Assembly: GCA_038380795.1 (NCBI GenBank)
Contig: CM076266.1
Coordinates: 34,422,145-34,486,144 of the forward strand
Direction: 5' to 3'
Origin: Pyrocephalus nanus
Taxonomy: Eukaryota > Chordata > Aves > Passeriformes > Tyrannidae
DNA length: 64,000 bases
The position numbers and the translations under genes were made by a program. The notes beneath the pieces were generated by a model. It was not told the origin of the DNA. It saw only the letters and a list, made by a program, of their open reading frames with translations, and made no database searches. This document shows positions 37,472-43,727 of the stretch, one piece after another (within the stretch, counting starts at the first letter, position 1; the number at the start of each line of letters is the position of its first letter).

Positions 37472-40050
37472 CGTGGACCTGTATCAGTGAGTATGCATGC
37501 ATGACCTCTTCCCCAGGTTATGATGGGGAAAGGCCCTAACCATTTGTCAGATATTAAGTCTTTGTATAGTACTTTGGCTTTTTCAATGGGAATGGAGTTT
37601 GTTTTGGTAAAGTGTTTAAAGACTGGTGCCTGCCCGTCCTCAATCCTGTTAAGGAAGTTGAGGACATACATGGCTTTTTGCAGACACTCATGTGGTGTGA
37701 GGCCACTGCTTTTTCGTTTCTGCCTCTTCAGCATGGATTTAAGTGTCTGATGAGCTCTTTCAACTATTGCCTGACCTGTGGGAGAGTGAGGAATACCAGT
37801 GCGGTGTTCTACACCCCACAAGGCCAAAAATTCCTGGGTGTTTTTTGCTATATAGGCAGGTCCATTATCGGTTTTGATTTGTTTAGGCACGCCCATGTGA
37901 GCAAAGGCTGTGGTGAAATGTTTCTGTACATCACGGCTCTTCTCACCAGAGTGTGCTGTGGCCACAATGTAATTTGAACAGGTGTCAATGGACACATGAA
38001 CGAATTTTAATTTCCCAAAAGAGTCAATGTGTGTGACATCTGTCTGCCAGATTTGCAGTGGGAGCAAGCCTCGAGGGTTTACTCCTTCTGCAGGCAGTGG
38101 AGTGACGAGTTGGCAGTCAGGGCAAGCTGAAATGATGTCACGAGATTGTTTTTGAGTGAGGCCAAATTGTTTTTGTAGCGCTCGAGCACTCTGATGGAAG
38201 AAGTCGTGGGAGAGTTTGGCTTGTTCTAGCCTCTGTGGGACGACAGCTGATCCTGCTAAGAGGTCTGCTTGTCGATTCCCCTCTACTATTGGACCAGGAA
38301 GTGTGGTATGGGAGCGAACATGAGTGATAAAAAATGGTGAAGAGCGGTGATTTACAGCAGAAAGCAATTTTTGGAATAGCTGAAATAGCTGCTCATTTTT
38401 AATTTCTTTGAGGTATGAATTCTCACACCGCTGAACAATACCTACAACGTAGGCCGAGTCTGAGTTGATATTGAGGTTCTCTGGGAACAAGGACAAGGCA
38501 CGAACAACTGCTGACAGTTCAACTAACTGAGGAGAGCCTTGGACCTTGTGAATGTCTTGTTGCCAATGCTCCCCCTCTTTCCAAACAATGACAGCATTGC
38601 CTGTGGTGCCTGAGCCGTCAGTGAAGACTGTTAAGGCGTTTGGAAGGGGGTTAGGAGACCAATTGGAAGTGCATGTAAGAGGAATTTTGTCTATGTTTTG
38701 GATAAATGTGCAAGGGGGGTAATGGATTTTAATTTCACCCGCAAAGTCAGATAAAGCAATTTGGAAGTCCAGGCTCATGGTCAGGAGTTGGTCTAGATGC
38801 TGGGAAGTGAGTGGCAGGTAGATGTAGGCGGGATCTACACCTGCAAGTTCCCAGCACCTGGTCCTGCCCTTGTAACACAATTTGGCCAATAGTTCCGGAA
38901 GGGAAACTATGGTTTTTGTGAATTGGTGGGGAAGGAAGATCCACTCCCATAGACACAGCTTACTGTTCCTGTCGTAGAGTTGACCCAGTAGTGCGAAAGG
39001 CTGGGTGGATCCTCTCAGCACCACAAGAACAGCTTCTTCTTTCTCCAGGCGTCGGTGTACCTGAAAGAGACTTATTTTGTTGGCAATTAGTTTTAAGGCA
39101 TCCCTAGCAGCAGGGGTTAGTGTCCGTGGGGATGTTAGGTCTGGGTCTCCTTTTAGGAGTTCAAACAATGGATGCAGGTCATCTGTGGAAAGACCCACAA
39201 CAGGACGTAGCCAATTTAAGATGCCTAGAGTCTTTTGAAGGTCATTTAGGGTGGTGATGTGCAAGGGAATGGAGATTTTCTGTGGAACACTTGCTGAATT
39301 GGTGATTTGCCAACCCAGGTACTTCCAGGGAGAGGAAGTCTGGATTTTGGTTGAAGAAATAGTAAAGTTATTGCGTTGCAATGCATCCAGCACTGCACTT
39401 GTGAGTCTTTGGACTTTGGCATCAGTGCTTGCAGCGAGCAGAATGTCATCCATGTAGTGGTAGCAGATAGCATCTGGAAAGGCAGACCTGACAGGAGAAA
39501 GGATGTTGGAGATGAAATGCTGACAGATGGTGGGGCTGTTTTTCATCCCTTGGGGGAGAACGACCCACTGGTAGCGTTGGAGAGGCTCTGCCACATTCAG
39601 TGTTGGAAGGGAAAAGGCAAATTTCTCCTGGTCATCAGGATGCAAGGGGATAGAGAAAAAACAATCTTGGATGTCAATAATAACAATAGGCCAGTCTTTT
39701 GGGATCATGGCTGCTGAAGGCATCCCTGGTTGCAAGGCTCCCATCGTTTTGATGACAGCATTAATGGCTCGGAGGTCATGGAGTAGCTTATATTTACCTG
39801 AGGCTTTTTTGATGCAAAAGATGGGAGAATTCCAAGGGCTAGTAGATGGGATGATATGGCCCAGTTTCAATTGCTTGTGGACTAAATCTTTTAAGATGGA
39901 GAGTCTTTCTCCTCTGATTGGCCACTGGTCTACCCAGACTGGGGAGGAGGGAACCCATTCCAGGCGAAGTGGCTGGCTGTGGCCAGCGGCCGTTAGGACA
40001 AATCTGAGGTGAGGACAACACCCCACTGGTCTAAAATGTCTCTTCCCCAA
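37417..40050 (-). CDS. Pol: reverse transcriptase, RNase H, integrase
   Basis: Open for 877 codons (numbered from 40050). It has no independent start and is expected as a Gag-Pro-Pol fusion after a -1 shift near 40,001. Reverse transcriptase: catalytic D126 and YMDD at 199-202, with LPQGMKNSPT at 165-174. RNase H: D478, E511, D531 and D596 (DEDD). Integrase: zinc-binding H615, H619, C643, C646, then the D671, D728, E764 triad with the canonical 35-residue spacing. A C-terminal WLGP...W...RRVKPF region (837-870) resembles the integrase DNA-binding domain. All key residues are present and no stop interrupts the frame, so the copy is coding-competent on paper. Its last 55 bp overlap the env start. 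The overall pattern is class II (alpha/beta) pol. Confidence 0.95.
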   Translation of the reverse strand: MGKRHFRPVGCCPHLRFVLTAAGHSQPLRLEWVPSSPVWVDQWPIRGERLSILKDLVHKQLKLGHIIPSTSPWNSPIFCIKKASGKYKLLHDLRAINAVIKTMGALQPGMPSAAMIPKDWPIVIIDIQDCFFSIPLHPDDQEKFAFSLPTLNVAEPLQRYQWVVLPQGMKNSPTICQHFISNILSPVRSAFPDAICYHYMDDILLAASTDAKVQRLTSAVLDALQRNNFTISSTKIQTSSPWKYLGWQITNSASVPQKISIPLHITTLNDLQKTLGILNWLRPVVGLSTDDLHPLFELLKGDPDLTSPRTLTPAARDALKLIANKISLFQVHRRLEKEEAVLVVLRGSTQPFALLGQLYDRNSKLCLWEWIFLPHQFTKTIVSLPELLAKLCYKGRTRCWELAGVDPAYIYLPLTSQHLDQLLTMSLDFQIALSDFAGEIKIHYPPCTFIQNIDKIPLTCTSNWSPNPLPNALTVFTDGSGTTGNAVIVWKEGEHWQQDIHKVQGSPQLVELSAVVRALSLFPENLNINSDSAYVVGIVQRCENSYLKEIKNEQLFQLFQKLLSAVNHRSSPFFITHVRSHTTLPGPIVEGNRQADLLAGSAVVPQRLEQAKLSHDFFHQSARALQKQFGLTQKQSRDIISACPDCQLVTPLPAEGVNPRGLLPLQIWQTDVTHIDSFGKLKFVHVSIDTCSNYIVATAHSGEKSRDVQKHFTTAFAHMGVPKQIKTDNGPAYIAKNTQEFLALWGVEHRTGIPHSPTGQAIVERAHQTLKSMLKRQKRKSSGLTPHECLQKAMYVLNFLNRIEDGQAPVFKHFTKTNSIPIEKAKVLYKDLISDKWLGPFPIITWGRGHACILTDTGPRWVPSRRVKPFLEDSRPS

Positions 40051-40718
40051 AGGGTGAAAGGGAGGTTTAAAATATATGGCTTGGTGGTAGCCACTTGGTT
40101 TTCAGGGTTGGTTACCTGAATGATGTCTTGACTCTGTATGGGAGTCTGTGGACCGCCTATACCTGTGATTTCTGTGTCACTTTTTGTTGTGGTCCAATGC
40201 GTAGGCCAGTCATTTGATCTTATGATTGTCATATCAGCTCCCGTATCAAGCATGCCACTAACCGTGATCTCCTGGTTTGCTGCTGGAGAATAAAGGCGAC
40301 AAGTTAGCATGGGCCGGTTATGGGAAATTGGTTTGGCCCAGTTTACCATGAGGTGGTCTCCTTGAGCGCAGTTCTCCAGGAGTTGCAGAGGCTGCAGTCG
40401 AGCTAGTGGAACATCAGTGTACAAGCGAGCTGGAAGAGAAGAGGCTTGGACATTTATGGTTAGGTTACATGGATTCAGGTTACACAGTATTTCTGGGATA
40501 ATGATTATTCCCTTGTCACGGCATTCTAAGTGTGAAGTCAGTAGGAATTTGTCATTTTTGTTTAGGGCTTGGTCTGGATGGACAGAGACTGCAGTGATGT
40601 CAAGAGTCTCTAAAACTATGTTGTCTGTAGGATACAGGAGGATCTCTTGGATGTCATTCGTGGATGGATGGTCAGGACTCTTGGGGTCATCACGTCGTCC
40701 CTCACGCTCCTTTATCCG
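39993..40718 (-). CDS. Pro: retropepsin with N-terminal extension
   Basis: A frame lying -1 to gag and open from the gag-pro shift site to a TAA at 39995-39993 (about 240 codons). The C-terminal half is the aspartic protease. It has DTGADMTII (catalytic Asp of the DTG triad), the flap-like ITGIGGPQ and the family's terminal GRDILDQWG. The N-terminal half of about 100 residues upstream of the protease occupies the place where betaretroviruses carry dUTPase. It contains a GIIIIP...LTINV...PLARLQPL pattern that faintly recalls the dUTPase beta-fold, without the catalytic motifs. No G-patch follows the protease, unlike several betaretroviruses. It overlaps pol by about 55 bp. Product: protease that matures Gag and Pol in the budding particle. 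Confidence 0.88.
   Translation of the reverse strand, partial: RIKEREGRRDDPKSPDHPSTNDIQEILLYPTDNIVLETLDITAVSVHPDQALNKNDKFLLTSHLECRDKGIIIIPEILCNLNPCNLTINVQASSLPARLYTDVPLARLQPLQLLENCAQGDHLMVNWAKPISHNRPMLTCRLYSPAANQEITVSGMLDTGADMTIIRSNDWPTHWTTTKSDTEITGIGGPQTPIQSQDIIQVTNPENQVATTKPYILNLPFTLWGRDILDQWGVVLTSDLS
39999..40005 (-). promoter_or_regulatory. Candidate pro-pol -1 frameshift site
   Basis: The heptamer A GAT TTG (pro frame) lies just before the pro stop at 39995-39993, and pol is in the -1 frame. It is not the ideal X XXY YYZ form. It resembles the non-ideal G GAU UUA type used at a betaretroviral pro-pol junction. The location is convincing; the heptamer itself is tentative. Confidence 0.5.
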
Positions 40719-42340
40719 TTTCCCTGGTTGAAACGGTGAGGCTGCTGGTTATAGGTTCTGCCAGTGGTTCCTCCTCCTTTAGAGCGGATGGGATCCCCCT
40801 CCTTAGTGAAGATGGAACGGCAAAAACGTGCCCAGTGATACCCCTTCTTGCATTTTGGACACAGAGTCTTAGGAAACTTGGGGGTAGGATCTGGGTTTGG
40901 GCAGTCTTTTGCAAAGTGTCCTGACTGATGGCATTTGTAGCACACAGTATTAGCTTTTGCAGCTGCCATAAGTGCTTCGTGGATGGCTTGTACCCTTACT
41001 GGCTCTGCTTCAATTAATGCATCTGCTATTGTTTTGCTTTTAAACTTGCTGGAGCCAATTTCCTTGCAGGCCTGAATCATAGACATAGGCGTAGGATTAA
41101 TTAGTGAACGGAGGACAGGTTGGCAGTCTGAGTTAGCTTGTTCTATAGCTAACCTGATAAACAGGGCATCTTGGGCCTCTAAAGATTTCACTTGCCTAGA
41201 TATTGCTTCCCTCAGTCTGGTGGCAAAGTCATAAAAAGGTTCTTTAAGGCCTTGCTGGATATGTGCAAATGAGGGAGAAATGGTTGTTGCGTCTGCCACT
41301 GCTTTGATGGCTTCTAAAGCTAGGCTTTTTGATTTATCCAGCCTGTGGAATGGTATCCGAGTTTGCATCCCGTTGGAGGAATAAGGACCCTCCCCATATA
41401 ATTCATTAATTAAATCCTGCACAGGGATTCGCAAGGCACCGTGTGAACCTTCAGCATATTGTCTAATGAGTTTTTTCCACTCTTGTTCAAAGAGGGAATA
41501 CTGCATTAGGTTTAAAAGCCCTTTAGTTATTACCCGTATGTCAGAGGGTGTTAAGGTGTAAGCTGCAAACAGTGAATCAAGCATGCCAGACACGAAAGGA
41601 GAATCTAAGCCGTAGTCACTGACTGCTTTCTTAGCGTCTCGGAGGATGGGGTAAGGCACAGGTTCCCAAAGTGGTTGTCGGTTGTTTTCTCGGAAAACCG
41701 GGAAAACTTTCATTAATTCTAAGTCCCCTGCATTTTCTGCCTGCTTGCGAGGACTCTGCCATCTGTTCTCAGAGGCAGGAGAGTCACTGTCTGTGTCAGT
41801 GCAGGCTGGGCTGTCAGCGCGCTGAGAAGTATGCAGGCTCCGGCCCCTCCCCCCTGGGAACCTGACTCCGCGTGGCTGAGGGGAAGGGGGGGGGGTGGAT
41901 TCAGGGCTGACGTCATCCCGGGGCGGGGGCGTGGTTAGCTGTTTCGCGCGGTTTGGGGCGGAGAGGGAGCTCTCGGCGCCATCTTGTGAGCTCGGTGGGC
42001 TGGCTTTGTTAGTTTTCGCGGGCTTTTTGAACGGAAGAGAAGGACTTCCCCTGCCCTGTTCGCCATGTTTTTGTTTTTTCAACTGCGGCAGTATTAAACG
42101 CCAGGACATGAGAGAGAGACCTGCAGCCTTATCGCCCTGTTCAAAGGCGTGTGCCAACGTATCTCCCAGCTGATGCCAGCGTCGATATGTTAGTAAGTCC
42201 GCAGAGAGGAGTTTGTGTTTAGAGAGCCATTTCGTTAAAGCTCTGAGGGACTTTTTATCTAACGGAAGCCCCTCAGATGTTATTAAAGCTTTAATACGTT
42301 CTTAAAATTGCTTCTCTACGTTAGAAAGCTGATTTCCCAT
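40712..42340 (-). CDS. Gag polyprotein with in-frame stop at codon 13
   Basis: The frame starts at an ATG (42340) with MGNQLS, a classical N-myristoylation signal for the matrix protein. A TAA at 42304-42302 interrupts it at codon 13, after which it is open for 529 codons to the TAA at 40714-40712. Recognisable parts after the stop: matrix helices (to about 41,990), a proline/serine-rich linker, and capsid starting near FPVFRENN. The major homology region is QGLKEPFYDFATRLREAI (about 41,250). Two CCHC zinc knuckles follow, CYKCHQSGHFAKDC (about 40,942-40,901) and CPKCKKGYHWARFC. Gag builds the particle and packages RNA. The capsid and two-knuckle layout are betaretrovirus-like. Because of the stop, this copy should not make full-length Gag or Gag-Pro-Pol without readthrough or internal initiation. 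Confidence 0.93.
40718..40724 (-). promoter_or_regulatory. gag-pro -1 frameshift slippery heptamer
   Basis: G GGA AAC in the gag frame, an exact X XXY YYZ heptamer of a kind used at betaretroviral gag-pro junctions. It lies one codon before the gag stop (GGA then TAA). The pro frame is exactly -1 to gag and stays open from here. A downstream pseudoknot was not worked out. Confidence 0.88.
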
Positions 42341-42742
42341 ATTTTAGGGTAAAAAGGGGTTAACAGAGCACTCACTCGAATCCTCAGAGGTGGTCCAGGC
42401 ACGGTATGGCTGGACCGGGGCTGCGCTGCGTGTTCCAGCGACGTGCTCGGCGGCGCGGGGGCTGCAGGGCGGCGGCTCGGCTGTGCGCACGGCCCCTCGG
42501 GGTCGGGCGGCAGCAGCGGCGGCGGCAGCGGTGGCGCGGCGGGCTCGCGGAAGCAGTCGCGGCGGTGGTGCTGGTCTTTTCCGCGCTGGGGCGGCACTGC
42601 GGTTCCACGGCGGCGGGCCGGCGGCGGGGCCGGGGCCGGAGCGCCCGAGGTGGAGGGGGGGCGGCACCCGGCGAGCGAGTTTACCGAGCCACCCAGGGTC
42701 GGGCGGCGGCAGCGCCGATCCGACCGCGGGGCGGCCGGGCTG

Positions 42743-42762
42743 CGTGCGGCCGCGGCCGCACG
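42743..42762. repeat. 20-nt perfect GC palindrome in leader
   Basis: Half-sites CGTGCGGCCG and CGGCCGCACG are exact reverse complements with no spacer and contain two overlapping GCGGCCGC (NotI) octamers. The position in the leader suits a retroviral dimerisation initiation element, which is inference only. Confidence 0.6.
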
Positions 42763-42976
42763 GCTCCCGGCGAGGGGGGGGTGGGGGCGACGCTGGCTTC
42801 CGGCGCAGCTCCGCGGGCGGCCGGGGCCGGGGCGCTCCCGCAGTGGCGGCTGCCCAGTTAGGACGGGGCGGCTTTCACCACGGCCGCAGCAGGGAGCGGG
42901 GGGGGTGAGTTCTGCCGCGTGGGTGACAGTCGCAGCAGGTCCCGGTGGCGGCGCGGTGCCCCCGGGGCGGCTGCGG

Positions 42977-42982
42977 CTTACC
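42977..42982 (-). promoter_or_regulatory. Putative viral splice donor
   Basis: On the coding strand CCCCG|GTAAGC, a close match to the vertebrate 5' splice-site consensus, in the leader before gag. It would join to an acceptor near the end of pol to make env mRNA. I did not identify that acceptor with confidence. Confidence 0.5.
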
Positions 42983-43228
42983 GGGGCGGTCCGGGACTGC
43001 GCGGGGTCGGCGCGGGTCCGGGGTCCGTTTCTCCGGCGCGGTCACTGCCTCAGTGCCGGGGTCTCACACAGCTGGTCTGTTGCAGGAGCGGCTGAGGACT
43101 GATTGGACGGGGTCCAGGAGTTACATGAGTGAGTGAGGTCCTTGGGATAGCCCGGACTCCGGAAATCCGAGGCTATTAGTAGCTCAGGTGAACAGGGAGC
43201 TTTCTTAATATAAGAAAGATGGGTCCTG

Positions 43229-43246
43229 ACCACGCTGAGAGCGCCA
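43229..43246 (-). promoter_or_regulatory. Primer-binding site, unassigned tRNA
   Basis: Begins TGGCGC on the coding strand, two bases after the 5' LTR end, as expected for a sequence complementary to a tRNA 3' CCA. The first six bases fit the lysine and selenocysteine tRNA type. The following twelve (TCTCAGCGTGGT) fit no tRNA that I can match exactly. The position is secure; the tRNA is not. Confidence 0.75.
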
Positions 43247-43357
43247 TTTATGGCTTAGGGGGTTTGGGGGATCCCCTGGCGAATGGACCCTGGGGGCACA
43301 CTTTGCATTGGGATACGAGTCACACACACACGCGATATGTGACTCACAAAATGGCCG

Positions 43358-43363
43358 TTTATT
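43358..43363 (-). promoter_or_regulatory. Polyadenylation signal AATAAA, 5' LTR
   Basis: Canonical hexamer on the coding strand, starting 23 nt downstream of the first base of the TATA box. It is probably the last part of U3 and so mostly absent from transcripts started in this LTR. The homologous 3' LTR hexamer is mutated. Confidence 0.8.
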
Positions 43364-43378
43364 ACAACAAGAAGTTAG

Positions 43379-43386
43379 CTTTTATA
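43379..43386 (-). promoter_or_regulatory. TATA box, 5' LTR promoter
   Basis: TATAAAAG on the coding strand, the proviral core promoter. The implied start is about 25-30 nt downstream (about 43,356), leaving the leader and gag downstream. Confidence 0.85.
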
Positions 43387-43497
43387 CAGTGGGATACAGA
43401 GAATTCGGGAACAGGGGAGGGTCTTTGCTTGGAGCATCAAATCCAGAGTTTTAGTGATAAGGGGGTTTGAAAGGATAGGCCAGGGGGGTATATTTGG

Positions 43498-43507
43498 CCA
43501 TATATGG
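43498..43507. promoter_or_regulatory. CArG-box-like palindrome in 5' LTR U3
   Basis: CCATATATGG fits CC(A/T)6GG and lies about 112 bp upstream of the TATA box. It is identical in both LTRs. Serum response factor binding is an inference. Confidence 0.5.
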
Positions 43508-43721
43508 TAAAGGGAATGCAAGGGAAGAAGTGGTGAGAGGCACAGACAGGGGGGTCTGTGGGGGTCTTGCAGGCTGCTCTTATCGCTGGACTTCAGGCAT
43601 ATCCTGTAGCTGCATCTGTCAAGGTCCTTCTAGATGGACTTCTTCCTCGTGAGGCCCTTCTTTGCAGCCTTCCTGCATTCTTCTCCATTGTCTGTACACC
43701 ACTGTAGGCCCATTTCCCACA

Positions 43722-43727
43722 GAGCTG
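43722..43727. repeat. Target-site duplication (right) of provirus
   Basis: GAGCTG directly after the right LTR, matching 35605-35610. Confidence 0.88.

Larger units (their letters stand above)
42341..43228 (-). other. Proviral leader (5' UTR), extremely GC- and CpG-rich
   Basis: 888 bp between the primer-binding site and the gag ATG. The part at about 42,400-43,070 is visibly far richer in G+C and CpG than the rest of the provirus or the flanks, with GGC/GCC repeats. It should contain packaging and dimerisation signals. A 20-nt perfect palindrome lies at 42,743-42,762. A good coding-strand splice donor (CCGGTAAGC, intron starting at 42,981) could generate env mRNA. Open frames on either strand are low-complexity Ala/Gly/Pro/Arg by-products of composition. 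On the non-coding strand a GTGAGT (42,905) and a pyrimidine-rich TTGCAG (ending 43,085) look like a short intron, raising the possibility of captured host CpG-island sequence. Confidence 0.75.
35611..43721 (-). mobile_element. Near-complete endogenous retrovirus (betaretrovirus-like gag-pro-pol, alpharetrovirus-like env)
   Basis: An 8,111-bp provirus transcribed right to left. Two collinear 473-bp LTRs differ by five substitutions and no indels. In viral order it has a primer-binding site at 43229-43246, a GC-rich leader, gag (42340-40712), pro (to 39993), pol (to 37417), env (37471-35981) and a polypurine tract at 36084-36096 abutting the 3' LTR. gag, pro and pol occupy successive -1 frames, the betaretroviral plan, and the capsid and zinc knuckles also look betaretrovirus-like. 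The env transmembrane subunit instead has the CX6CC motif and cysteine-bounded fusion loop of alpharetroviruses. The only obvious coding lesion is a stop at gag codon 13. The insertion is young judging from LTR identity (468 of 473). Family-level placement (class II ERV) is firm; the exact lineage needs a tree. Confidence 0.96.
43249..43721 (-). repeat. 5' LTR of provirus
   Basis: 473 bp; on the coding strand it starts TGTGGGAAATGGG and ends GCCATA, followed by AA and the primer-binding site. U3 contains the CCATATATGG palindrome (43498-43507), TATAAAAG (43386-43379) and AATAAA (43363-43358). The start of transcription should fall near 43,356, leaving a short R and a U5 of roughly 90 nt. Differs from the 3' LTR at 43252, 43316, 43337, 43361 and 43713. 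Confidence 0.95.

Noticed and set aside
40702..40914. 70-codon frame between gag and pro ending near the gag stop
   Set aside because: It is the third frame over the gag zinc-knuckle region. The pro frame entered from GGGAAAC is a different one.
42390..43102. Plus-strand open frames of 151-219 codons
   Set aside because: They coincide with the GC-rich retroviral leader. The products are low-complexity Gly/Ala/Arg in several frames at once, as expected when stop codons are rare.
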